DNA from: an uncultured Clostridia bacterium | Lineage (GTDB): Bacteria > Bacillota > Clostridia > UBA1381 | Direction of reading: 5' to 3' | Assembly: GCA_947626135.1 (NCBI GenBank) | Contig: CANQQZ010000019.1 | Coordinates: forward strand, 1 to 41,879 | DNA length: 41,879 nt | Part shown: one piece after another, positions 32,671 through 39,268 of the stretch | Layout: every line of letters starts with the position of its first letter | Numbering within the stretch: the first letter of the stretch is position 1 | The notes under the pieces: generated by a model | What the model saw: the letters and a program-made list of their open reading frames with translations, nothing else | The model's database searches: none | Told to the model about the DNA's origin: nothing | Made by a program: the position numbers and the translations under genes

Positions 32671-33738
32671 CTATAACAAAATCGACATAATCTTAGAGGC
32701 AGCATCTTTACTATCACCGTAAAAAATGTTGTCTATATTTCTAAGTACCGCGTTTTCCTGTATGCACACTTGCACCGATAACCCACCGAAGCTTTCTCTG
32801 CTTATCGACGGACTGCAGTTTTCAATAAGAATCAGTTTTTTTCCTATAGTTTCAAGCTTTTGTATTTTTTCAAGCTCGTCGGCAAAGCACTCCATTTTAT
32901 TAAATGACGCCTTATTGTCCCTAAACGGAGTCAGTATCACCTGGCATACATTAAGAACCTCAAAAATATCATCATTATAGCCGCTGTTCATGTCCACCAC
33001 AATATCGTCGTACTGTCCTATCGCCTTCGTTTCTTCCGCTATTCTCTTTAATTCCTTCGATGTCATCTCACTATATTCCGCAGCACACTCAGGAGCGTTT
33101 ATAAAATCAATTCCCGTATCGTAATGTGTTTCACGGCACTGTATGACCTTTAGTCCGACATTGGCCTTTTTCGTTTTTGCTGCTAAAAAAACCTCCGACA
33201 TAGAATGAGTGCTTATCCCTTTAAAAATTTCTCCTACAGACGAAACTCCCTCAAAATTAAGATACAATACCTTTCGTCCCGCCGAAGACAGGGCCATTGC
33301 TGTCATGAGCGCAAGTGTCGTCTTTCCGCTCCCGCCAACAGGAGAATACACTCCTATTACTCTTGTGCCGTTTTCTGTTGCACTAAGATTTTCCACGGAA
33401 CCCGTTTTATCGGAATATTCAACAAGCACTTCGTTTAGTAATTCTTCGGCGCGTCTGTATTTGTTCAACGCCTTATATTTACCGTCAAAACTTACATTTC
33501 CGTCGGCAAGCACCATTTTAAGGTCTATGCGATGTCGGTCTATTTCTTCTGAATACATATCCTCCGAAAACAATAAAATATGAAAATGATTATTTTTTTC
33601 TGTCAAATATTTTATAAAACTGCCTTTTTCGGAAAAACTACTTATATTGATTTGCTTATTTATTTCCATAAGATTGTTTACCAATCTTCTCAAATATCGG
33701 CTGTCACTGTCAGCTATAATGATGTTAATACTTGCCAT
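32671..33738 (-). CDS. tadZ: TadZ/CpaE-like localisation ATPase
   Basis: This 355-residue protein is set to start at 33738 with GGGAGG upstream. A receiver-like N-terminal domain (about 1-120) precedes a ParA/MinD-type ATPase domain with a deviant Walker A, VYSPVGGSGKTTLA (about 135-148), and DDIVVDMNSGYND as the switch region (about 240). TadZ/CpaE proteins place the Tad apparatus in the cell. It is the first gene of the operon. Only 13 bases separate its ATG from the left 33-bp inverted repeat, so its promoter must lie within or beyond the invertible segment. Confidence 0.88.
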   Translation of the reverse strand: MASINIIIADSDSRYLRRLVNNLMEINKQINISSFSEKGSFIKYLTEKNNHFHILLFSEDMYSEEIDRHRIDLKMVLADGNVSFDGKYKALNKYRRAEELLNEVLVEYSDKTGSVENLSATENGTRVIGVYSPVGGSGKTTLALMTAMALSSAGRKVLYLNFEGVSSVGEIFKGISTHSMSEVFLAAKTKKANVGLKVIQCRETHYDTGIDFINAPECAAEYSEMTSKELKRIAEETKAIGQYDDIVVDMNSGYNDDIFEVLNVCQVILTPFRDNKASFNKMECFADELEKIQKLETIGKKLILIENCSPSISRESFGGLSVQVCIQENAVLRNIDNIFYGDSKDAASKIMSILL

Positions 33739-33751
33739 TTTTAAACCTCCC

Positions 33752-33784
33752 ATTCTCGCAAAACAACAATGTTTTGCGTAAAAG
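33752..33784. repeat. Left 33-bp inverted repeat of the invertible segment
   Basis: This is the exact reverse complement of 35109-35141 over all 33 bases; the match stops at 33751/35142 and 33785/35108. It contains an internal dyad, CGCAAAACA and TGTTTTGCG around a 4-base centre, as expected for a tyrosine recombinase core site with two enzyme-binding arms. Confidence 0.93.
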
Positions 33785-33845
33785 GTTTAATAAATCAAGC
33801 AATAATGCGGCTTTCGCAAATTTTTGACCAGAAAAAATACGGCTA

Positions 33846-34919
33846 TTACGCAATCTGCGCGAACCGTGCCATGCTTTTACGTTTATGCTCGTCGAGCGAG
33901 TGGGCGTATATCTTCAGCGTAACCGTAGCGTCGGCGTGACCGAGGATTTCACTCAAGGTTTTTATATCAAAGCCCAATTCCAACGCACGAACGCTGAACG
34001 TGTGCCGCAGGGTATGAGCGTTTACATACCGCACACCGGCGCGCTCTAATATTCTCTTGTACTGATATTGGAATGTCCGCGTATCCATCATATGGCAATC
34101 CGTATGAAGCACATACGATGACTGCCGCAGATTGCGAACGGTTTTCAGCTTTGCGAGCAAACAGGGCGGTGCCGGGATTTTGCGGCGAGACGTTTCGCTT
34201 TTCGGCGGCAGCTCCCGCAATACCGATTTACCGTCAATCGTCACTCGCTGAACCGTCCGGTTGATATACATATCGCCGCTTTTGAAGTCGATATCCTTCC
34301 ATTTCAGACCGCAGACCTCGCCGATACGCAAGCCGGTGTACAGGCAAATCAAAATTCCTATGTCATTTGGATTTTCCTCGATATTTAGCGTATTTTCAAT
34401 ACGTTTCTGCTCCTCGCGTGTAAATACCTCCACCTCATTTCGCTTGACCTTTGGCAGCTCAATATCAAGCCATACGGGCGCGATATAATTTTCACGGCTT
34501 GCCTGTTTCAACGCCTCCCGCATAAAAGAGAAAATCCCCTTAACCGTGGACGGCGCTAAATCTGTTAAAGAATTAACAAACGACTGCACCATATCCCGAT
34601 TCATTTTCCGCAGCAGCGTGTTGCCGAAAAACGGCTTGATATGGTTCTTGATATACCTCTCATAAACGCGGTATGTGCCTATTTTCAGCTTGCCTTCCTG
34701 TGATTTTAGATATTCTTCTGCCCAAGCAGCGAACGATATTCCGACCGGAGTTATCTTATCTGGCTCAATATGGCTTCTCATTTTCAGCTTGACCTCCGTA
34801 TAGCTTTTCCCGTACACGGACTTATAGACCGCTCTCCCCGCGGCATTATACGCCATGATATAGCGTCCTTCCCACCTATTATCCTTACGCTTATAAATAT
34901 TTTCGCCCTTTCTCGGCAT
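33846..34919 (-). CDS. Tyrosine recombinase (integrase/invertase) inside the inverted repeats
   Basis: This 357-residue phage-type tyrosine recombinase has an N-terminal arm-binding-like segment (about 1-45, KGENIYKRKDNRWEGRY), a SAM-like core-binding domain (about 60-160) and a catalytic domain. The catalytic domain has TGLRIGEVCGLKW (first Arg, about 200), AHTLRHTFSV (His-x-x-Arg, about 305) and LGHADATVTLKIYAH (His and nucleophilic Tyr, about 330-342). All active-site residues seem intact. The ATG follows AAGGAGGG. A minus-strand TATAAT at 34965-34970 has no good -35. It is flanked by perfect inverted repeats rather than direct att sites, so inversion of its own segment is the most likely reaction. 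It points toward tadZ and may give low read-through. Confidence 0.93.
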   Translation of the reverse strand: MPRKGENIYKRKDNRWEGRYIMAYNAAGRAVYKSVYGKSYTEVKLKMRSHIEPDKITPVGISFAAWAEEYLKSQEGKLKIGTYRVYERYIKNHIKPFFGNTLLRKMNRDMVQSFVNSLTDLAPSTVKGIFSFMREALKQASRENYIAPVWLDIELPKVKRNEVEVFTREEQKRIENTLNIEENPNDIGILICLYTGLRIGEVCGLKWKDIDFKSGDMYINRTVQRVTIDGKSVLRELPPKSETSRRKIPAPPCLLAKLKTVRNLRQSSYVLHTDCHMMDTRTFQYQYKRILERAGVRYVNAHTLRHTFSVRALELGFDIKTLSEILGHADATVTLKIYAHSLDEHKRKSMARFAQIA

Positions 34920-35057
34920 AATATTTCCCTCCTTGATACCATAATTTTGACGGTTAATATGTCAATTATATCAGTAAAATCAGGTATTTTTTGCATCCTG
35001 TATAAAACAAGCCAATAAAATTTTATATTTTAAACAAACGAAATTGCTAAAAAGCTA

Positions 35058-35086
35058 TTGCTTTTTTTGTTAAATTATGATAAAAT
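35058..35086 (+). promoter_or_regulatory. Outward-facing extended -10 promoter of the invertible segment
   Basis: TTGCTT (35058-35063), a 17-bp spacer and TAAAAT (35081-35086) are preceded by TG at 35078-35079, an extended -10. Upstream 35020-35050 is very A/T-rich, like an UP element. Transcription would start near 35093, inside and 16 bp short of the right repeat, heading out of the segment. No gene in this orientation follows before the terminator at 35155. Confidence 0.75.
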
Positions 35087-35108
35087 ATGCTATATGTAAG
35101 GTGGGAAT

Positions 35109-35141
35109 CTTTTACGCAAAACATTGTTGTTTTGCGAGAAT
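35109..35141. repeat. Right 33-bp inverted repeat of the invertible segment
   Basis: This copy is an exact inverse match to 33752-33784. It lies 22 bp downstream of the outward promoter -10 and 13 bp before the terminator stem. Confidence 0.93.
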
Positions 35142-35154
35142 TTTAGTCATTAGT

Positions 35155-35188
35155 CCGCCGTTTCGTTTATCGGGAATCGGCGGTTTTT
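35155..35188 (+). terminator. Terminator just outside the right repeat
   Basis: CCGCCG (35155-35160) pairs with CGGCGG (35178-35183), 17-nt loop, followed by TTTTT. It would stop transcription from the outward promoter in the present orientation, so the promoter is silenced when pointing right. Confidence 0.72.
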
Positions 35189-35511
35189 GCAGTGCTTCAT
35201 TGTAAACTCGTTCAACAATTCCCGACAGGAAATGCGTTACGGATTTCTTTTGTACTATCCCTATAATAAATTGCCATAACCGATATTTTATCATCACACC
35301 AAATTTCCCTCGCTAATGCCTAAAACAGTTTTTTTAGTATTGCTCCGCAAAGCAAACGATATATTCCATATTTTTACCTAAAAACTTATGTTATTATCTA
35401 AACTAGATAATAAACATCTAGTTTATTCTGTATCCTATCACAATTTAATATAAAATTCAATAGAATAGATAAAAATAATCTAAATCAGATTTTATTTGTG
35501 GAGGGATTTTC
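35189..35511. other. AT-rich gene-free stretch before the XRE gene
   Basis: No credible gene was found. It holds overlapping dyads at 35394-35424 and otherwise low-complexity AT-rich sequence. A minus-strand open frame of 61 codons that runs across the terminator and right repeat was judged spurious. Confidence 0.6.
35394..35424. promoter_or_regulatory. Overlapping dyads, likely XRE operator
   Basis: TTATCTA-AAC-TAGATAA (35394-35410) overlaps AAACTAGAT...ATCTAGTTT (35400-35424), giving three CTAGAT-type half sites about 100 bp upstream of the XRE gene. This is a usual layout for an autoregulated repressor. Confidence 0.5.
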
Positions 35512-35769
35512 GTGGCAAAAAATATGTATTTAGTATCAGGCAATATTTGCGGCGACCGCATCAGACTGGGGCGCGCATTACACAAACCGCCGATTACACA
35601 AGAGGAATTGGCAAGAAAAATAAATTTTATGGGATACGATATAACTCCGCTGATTATTTCACGTATAGAAAAGAAGCAGCGTCATGTTGTTGATGCGGAG
35701 CTATATGTTTTAGCACAAGCTCTTAATGTATCAATGGAATGGCTATGCGGTGATGGAAACGATATGTAA
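35512..35769 (+). CDS. XRE-family transcriptional regulator
   Basis: The product is 85 residues with a single HTH_3 domain: CGDRIRLGRALHKPPITQEELA for helices 1-2 and ITPLIISRIEKKQRHV for the recognition helix, then VLAQALNVSMEWLCGD, typical of XRE proteins. The start is GTG at 35512, supported by TGGAGGG 7 bases upstream. It has no phage-lysis or integrase partner next to it. It probably represses its own promoter and possibly the neighbouring toxin-antitoxin genes. Confidence 0.88.
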   Translation: MAKNMYLVSGNICGDRIRLGRALHKPPITQEELARKINFMGYDITPLIISRIEKKQRHVVDAELYVLAQALNVSMEWLCGDGNDM

Positions 35770-35853
35770 ATTTGTTATAAAAAGAAAGCCCGTTTAGGTG
35801 AGTTAAATGATTGTCAGCAAACTATTTGGTATATAAATTCATCAATAAAAATA

Positions 35854-35882
35854 TTGACATTTTAATCAATCTTTTGTATAAT
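35854..35882 (+). promoter_or_regulatory. Consensus promoter of the toxin-antitoxin operon
   Basis: TTGACA (35854-35859), 17-bp spacer and TATAAT (35877-35882) match the consensus in both hexamers, 44 bp before the antitoxin start. Confidence 0.9.
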
Positions 35883-35925
35883 ATTATTAAGAGCGATAAT
35901 ACTATTTTTGAAGGGAGATGTCAAC

Positions 35926-36252
35926 ATGGAAACAATGTCAATTACGGAAATGATGAAAGCAATGATTCCGATCACAAGATTTAACAAAGGAGAAGCAAAT
36001 AAGATATTTGACGAGGTGCAGACAGAAGGGACAAAAATCGTGGTGAAAAACAACAAACCCGCGTGTATTCTGCTTTCTCCCGCGAGATACGAGTCCCTGA
36101 TAGAAACCCTTTCCGATTATATGCTATATACCGAGGCGGAGAACCGAATCAAAAATAATTCGGATTCGGAAAATCTTACGCAGGATGATGTGATGCGTGA
36201 ATTTGGTATTTCGCAGGACGATCTGGACGGTATTGATGTGGAAATCGAATAA
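35926..36252 (+). CDS. Phd/YefM-type antitoxin
   Basis: The start was set at the ATG at 35926 (GAAGGGAG upstream). The 108-residue product has METMSITEMMKAMIPITRFNKGEANKIF at the N-terminus, EGTKIVVKNNKPACILLSPARYE typical of the Phd/YefM fold, and an acidic C-terminal tail (about 70-108) that would wrap the toxin. It binds operator DNA in this family. The RelE-type toxin gene begins 12 bases later. Confidence 0.88.
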   Translation: METMSITEMMKAMIPITRFNKGEANKIFDEVQTEGTKIVVKNNKPACILLSPARYESLIETLSDYMLYTEAENRIKNNSDSENLTQDDVMREFGISQDDLDGIDVEIE

Positions 36253-36263
36253 CGGGGGTTGGT

Positions 36264-36599
36264 ATGGACTGGAAGATTGAATATATAAAGGAAGCGGTAA
36301 AAGACCTCCGGAAATTGGATCCCTTCAACCGCAGACTTGTTTTAAAGGCAATCCAAAAAACCGCAGAGCGCCCGCTCCTTCCGCCGGACGGAATCGGAAA
36401 ACCCTTGGGCAATAATGCCTCATCAAAATTGAGCGGCTATTATAAAATAAAGCTTCGGGGGCTCGGATACCGCATTGTGTACAGCCTTGTCAGGCAGGAT
36501 AAAATTATGAAGGTCATTATTATTTCCGTTCGCGATGACGGCGAGGTTTACCGCGAGGCGGAGCGCCGGATTCGAGAAATGATAAAAAATCCGGAATGA
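36264..36599 (+). CDS. RelE/ParE-type toxin
   Basis: The 111-residue product has WKIEYIKEAVKDLRKLDP at the N-terminus, then a PLGNNASSKLSGYYKIKLRG strand region and GYRIVYSLVRQDKIMKVIIISVRDD, the RelE/YoeB/ParE fold with its basic core. Toxins of this fold are either ribosome-dependent mRNA endonucleases or gyrase poisons; the exact type cannot be told. It is the second gene of the operon and is preceded by GGGGGTTGG. It appears intact. Confidence 0.88.
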   Translation: MDWKIEYIKEAVKDLRKLDPFNRRLVLKAIQKTAERPLLPPDGIGKPLGNNASSKLSGYYKIKLRGLGYRIVYSLVRQDKIMKVIIISVRDDGEVYREAERRIREMIKNPE

Positions 36600-36621
36600 G
36601 TGTAGGTGTCACAAAACTCTG

Positions 36622-36650
36622 TTGACGTATTACACAATATCGTGTATAAT
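36622..36650 (+). promoter_or_regulatory. Strong promoter of the tandem-repeat RNA
   Basis: TTGACG (36622-36627), 17-bp spacer and TATAAT (36645-36650). No open frame with a ribosome site follows, so the transcript is probably non-coding. Confidence 0.82.
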
Positions 36651-36656
36651 AATAGC

Positions 36657-36785
36657 AAAAGAACAGGTGCGAGGGTAACACCTTATAAAGAAATCCCAAT
36701 CCCAAGATTAGGTGCGAAGGTAACACCTTATAAAAAGAAATCCCAAACGATGAGCCTCTATACACAGTATGGAGGCTTTTCATCG
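36657..36785 (+). ncRNA. Tandem-repeat small RNA, possible orphan type III antitoxin
   Basis: After the promoter come two direct repeats with a 45-base period: 36665-36709, then 36710 to about 36746. Both contain AGGTGCGA-GGTAACACCTTATAAA and GAAATCCCAA; AGGTG can pair with CACCT in each. A hairpin follows (AGCCTCTATA with TATGGAGGCT, 36753-36777), with four T residues and an outer CGATGA/TCATCG pairing. A promoter, 35-45-base repeats and a hairpin terminator are the layout of ToxI/CptI/TenpI antitoxin RNAs. No toxin gene of that class follows. The RNA call is inferred from sequence. Confidence 0.55.
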
Positions 36786-36801
36786 ACATCCAAGTAAATG
36801 A

Positions 36802-36843
36802 ATTAATGCGTCATGTTTTTGTATTATACGTCGCATTAATGCG
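36802..36843. promoter_or_regulatory. Repeated ATTAATGCG sites
   Basis: ATTAATGCG occurs at 36802-36810 and 36835-36843, 33 bases (about three helical turns) apart, and inverted at 36832-36840, so that CGCATTAATGCG (36832-36843) is a perfect 12-bp palindrome. This suggests a protein binding site; the owner is unknown. Confidence 0.4.
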
Positions 36844-36914
36844 TTGATTTTAATACTTTTTGTGATAAAATGAAATTAAGTCACATTCATATACACTTTC
36901 TGAAAACAGAAAAT

Positions 36915-36958
36915 AAAGAGAATACCGCCTCTTTTTACGGACGCGGTATTCTCTTTTG
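36915..36958. terminator. Bidirectional terminator
   Basis: A 14-bp perfect stem (36915-36928 with 36943-36956, 14-nt loop) ends in T residues on both strands (CTCTTTT on plus, and the A-run before the stem read as T on minus). It separates the tandem-repeat RNA from the ATPase gene. No gene was recognised between 36786 and 37150. Confidence 0.8.
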
Positions 36959-37150
36959 CGTAAAATGCCGCTATTATAACTGCGGCTTGTTTTTATTTAT
37001 GATATCCATTCTCGCATGCATTAGCGAATCGAAACCTTTGACGCTGGACTTTGAATGATGCCTGATTATATAATCGCTCTAACCCAACCATCAAAAATGT
37101 TGAAATCAGCCATATTAAATATAATATTTTAGCTGATTTGAGCAAAAATA

Positions 37151-37179
37151 TTGACGTATATTATACTTTTTGCTATAAT
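37151..37179 (+). promoter_or_regulatory. Promoter of the ATPase gene
   Basis: TTGACG (37151-37156), 17-bp spacer and TATAAT (37174-37179), 22 bases ahead of the ATG. Confidence 0.87.
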
Positions 37180-37201
37180 TAAATCAAGGAGGCGTATAAG
37201 T

Positions 37202-38401
37202 ATGATAGAACGCAAAGAATATTTAGACAACCTCGCGGCGCTCCGTGACAAGAAAATCATAAAGGTGGTAACCGGAGTAAGAAGATGCGGAAAATCCACA
37301 TTATTCGAGCTATATATTGACCGCTTAAAGAAAAACGGTGTTGATGATAATCAGATTACCTTTGTCAATCTTGAAGATCTGGAAAATGCCAATCTGCTTA
37401 ACTATAGGGCTTTGTATGATTATATAAGCAACCGGCTGTCCGCCGATAAAATGAATTATATTTTTATTGATGAGGTCCAGAAGTGCGCCGGATTCGAAAG
37501 GGTCGTTGACAGCCTATTTATAAAGAAAAATTGTGATGTTTATATAACGGGATCAAACGCATATCTTTTGTCCGGTGAGCTTGCGACGCTGCTGTCGGGA
37601 CGATATGTGGAAATTGATATGCTTCCCTTCTCGTTTAAGGAATATTATGAGGCAACAAAATCAACCGGAAAGGGCAAGAATGAGCTTTTCGGCGAGTACC
37701 TGAAATATGGCTCATTTCCCTATGTCGCATACCTTGACAGTGACGAAAAAATAATAAATCAGTATATTGAAGGCATTTACAACACAATTCTGATAAAGGA
37801 GGTTGCGACAAGAGAAAAAATAAATGATGTCACCGTCCTGGAAAATATCCTGAAAACCGTCGCGTCAAGCGTAGGCAGCCCTATATCCACAAAGAAAATA
37901 AGCGACACATTAATATCGGCGGGCAGGAAAATCTCCACTCATACAGTGGACGCATACCTCAGGGCGCTGACGGACAGTTATATACTGTATAACGCCGCAA
38001 GGTACGATATAAAAGGCAGACAATATCTAAAGACATTCGGTAAATATTATTTTGTGGATACAGGTATAAGAAATCTTATCATAACGCAGTCTGCAAGCGA
38101 TGTCGGGCATTTATTGGAGAATGTGGTTTATCTTGAACTATTGAGAAGGAAAAACAGAGTGAATATAGGCAAGGTGGCGGAAAAAGAGGTGGATTTTGTC
38201 GCAACCGGTATGGGCGAAACGGAATATTATCAGGTTTGCGCCAGCGTTCTTGATGAGCACATATTAAAGCGCGAGCTTGCGCCGTTACAGGCAATCAGGG
38301 ATAATTACCCGAAAACGCTTCTGACGCTTGACGAAATCGGCAAAGGCTCCAATTATGACGGAATCAGGCAAATCAATATAATTGACTGGCTGCTAAAATA
38401 G
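37202..38401 (+). CDS. AAA ATPase with DUF4143 C-terminal domain
   Basis: The start was set at the ATG at 37202 with AAGGAGG upstream; the longer frame would begin inside the promoter. The 399-residue product has Walker A TGVRRCGKSTLF (about 24-35), Walker B YIFIDEVQ (about 88-95), sensor-like VYITGSNAYLL (about 115) and DMLPFSFKEY. These are typical of the archaeal-type ATPase/DUF4143 family, with a C-terminal nuclease-like VAEKEVDFVA motif (about 337-346). These proteins are widespread single genes of uncertain role, often in accessory regions and suspected in defence or stress. It has its own promoter. Confidence 0.9.
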   Translation: MIERKEYLDNLAALRDKKIIKVVTGVRRCGKSTLFELYIDRLKKNGVDDNQITFVNLEDLENANLLNYRALYDYISNRLSADKMNYIFIDEVQKCAGFERVVDSLFIKKNCDVYITGSNAYLLSGELATLLSGRYVEIDMLPFSFKEYYEATKSTGKGKNELFGEYLKYGSFPYVAYLDSDEKIINQYIEGIYNTILIKEVATREKINDVTVLENILKTVASSVGSPISTKKISDTLISAGRKISTHTVDAYLRALTDSYILYNAARYDIKGRQYLKTFGKYYFVDTGIRNLIITQSASDVGHLLENVVYLELLRRKNRVNIGKVAEKEVDFVATGMGETEYYQVCASVLDEHILKRELAPLQAIRDNYPKTLLTLDEIGKGSNYDGIRQINIIDWLLK

Positions 38402-38424
38402 CGCAAAAGCGTCGTGATTTAATC

Positions 38425-38453
38425 TTGCTATTATATGGCGCGTATGCTATAAT
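38425..38453 (+). promoter_or_regulatory. Promoter of the DUF3791-type gene pair
   Basis: TTGCTA (38425-38430), 17-bp spacer and TATAAT (38448-38453), 43 bases ahead of the start codon. Confidence 0.78.
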
Positions 38454-38496
38454 TCAATCAGTAATTTATTGACTCTGCTAAACTGTGAGGTACGAT

Positions 38497-38733
38497 ATGG
38501 ACGAAAATAAATTGATTGGTATACTGCCTATGATAACATCCGCGTTGGCTGCTAAAATTTCAGAAAACGAAAATATAAGCGAGGATGCGGCAATTTCTAA
38601 GCTGTATAAATCCAAACTATATAATATGCTCGAAAATGAAAACACAACGGTGTGGCAATTCAGTGTTACAAAGCTGTTTGAGCTGTATCAGGAGGAAATG
38701 GCTACGGGATCGATAGATTTTCCCGAATATTAA
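38497..38733 (+). CDS. Small hypothetical protein, first of a two-gene operon
   Basis: The 78-residue product starts at the ATG at 38497 (TGAGG site); an upstream GTG overlaps the ribosome site. It is helical and acidic (MDENKLIGILPMITSALAAKI at the N-terminus, LFELYQEEMATGSIDFPEY at the end). Such small proteins are commonly found next to DUF3791 and DUF3990 genes, and it may itself be a distant DUF3791-type protein. The next gene begins 17 bases later. Confidence 0.65.
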   Translation: MDENKLIGILPMITSALAAKISENENISEDAAISKLYKSKLYNMLENENTTVWQFSVTKLFELYQEEMATGSIDFPEY

Positions 38734-38750
38734 TGCCAGGAGGGATCACG

Positions 38751-38969
38751 ATGAGCGATACATTACTGTTTAAAACCTTTTGCATTGAGCAATATAAAAG
38801 CAAACACAATCTTAGCGGCGGCAAGACTGTAGAGTTATTTGATAAATATAACGTGCTTGACTATCTGGAATCCTGCTATGACGTCCTGCATACAACCGGA
38901 GCGCAGTATCTTGTGGAGGATATTGATTTATATTTGCAAGCGGGGCAATATCTCAGCTTTTTTGCGTAA
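38751..38969 (+). CDS. DUF3791-domain protein
   Basis: The 72-residue product starts at the ATG at 38751 with AGGAGGGAT upstream. FKTFCIEQYKSKHNLSGGKTVELFDKYNVLDYLESCYDVLHTTGAQYLVEDIDLYL is the DUF3791 pattern, notably CYDVLHTTG-QYLV-DID. In other genomes DUF3791 often accompanies a DUF3990 ADP-ribosyltransferase-like gene and is thought to be its antitoxin or partner. No such gene is present on either side here. Confidence 0.82.
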   Translation: MSDTLLFKTFCIEQYKSKHNLSGGKTVELFDKYNVLDYLESCYDVLHTTGAQYLVEDIDLYLQAGQYLSFFA

Positions 38970-38984
38970 AATTGTCCAAAACGG

Positions 38985-39107
38985 CAATGTGACACAAAGC
39001 TGTCAAAAGCTGCAAAGGCACATAAACACTGGGCCGGAAGGCCACGCGAGAGACTGAAGGGTTTCCCTCCTTCTCCGCCATCAATTCCCACTGTGGGAAA
39101 ACGGCGA
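38985..39107. ncRNA. GC-rich run of hairpins, candidate structured RNA
   Basis: In order there are GGCC-GGAA-GGCC (39032-39043, a GNRA-type tetraloop), AGGG-TTT-CCCT (39058-39068) and TTCCCA-CTG-TGGGAA (39085-39099) enclosed by CGCC/GGCG, ending in the terminator at 39108. The stretch is richer in G+C than its flanks. No known RNA family could be matched. An open frame on the minus strand across it has no ribosome site. Confidence 0.4.
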
Positions 39108-39143
39108 AACACCATGAATCACCTATGATTCATGGTGTTTTTA
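39108..39143 (+). terminator. Rho-independent terminator
   Basis: A perfect 14-bp stem (39108-39121 with 39126-39139, 4-nt loop) runs into TTTTT on the plus strand. It would close the DUF3791 operon or the candidate structured RNA. Confidence 0.87.
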
Positions 39144-39268
39144 TGTCCGAAAATTTAACTACAATACAACTACAGTTTACATTAGCTCCGTATCAATCAT
39201 TCTTTCAAGCGGATATTATTATTTCGATATGAATATATCATAATCCGTATATAGAAAGGATGAGGTCT

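Larger units (their letters stand above)
33752..35141. mobile_element. Predicted invertible promoter segment (phase switch) for the Tad operon
   Basis: The 1,390-bp segment is bounded by perfect 33-bp inverted repeats and holds a tyrosine recombinase gene and an outward promoter (35058-35086). In this orientation the promoter points right, into a terminator. After inversion it would read through the repeat into tadZ. The recombinase gene lies inside, so the switch would carry its own enzyme. Inversion itself is inferred from structure and is not shown here. Confidence 0.8.

Noticed and set aside
33752-35141. Reading the integrase and repeats as an ordinary integrated mobile element with att sites
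   Set aside because: The repeats are inverted rather than direct, contain only the recombinase and a promoter, and lie exactly at the operon start, so inversion explains them better than integration.
35112-35297. 61-codon minus-strand frame
   Set aside because: It runs across the right inverted repeat and the terminator and has no ribosome site. It is most likely chance.
36520-36797. Overlapping frames on both strands with repeated VTPYK and KVLPSHL motifs
   Set aside because: The repeated peptides only reflect the 45-base DNA repeat; neither frame has a ribosome site, and the region has promoter and RNA-type signals.
36870-37058. 62-codon plus-strand frame
   Set aside because: It spans a bidirectional terminator and has no ribosome site or family features; might include a worn gene end near 37000-37058 but this cannot be supported.
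38876-39115. 79-codon minus-strand frame across the GC-rich hairpins
   Set aside because: Its composition follows the hairpin sequence, there is no ribosome site, and it overlaps the DUF3791 gene antisense.
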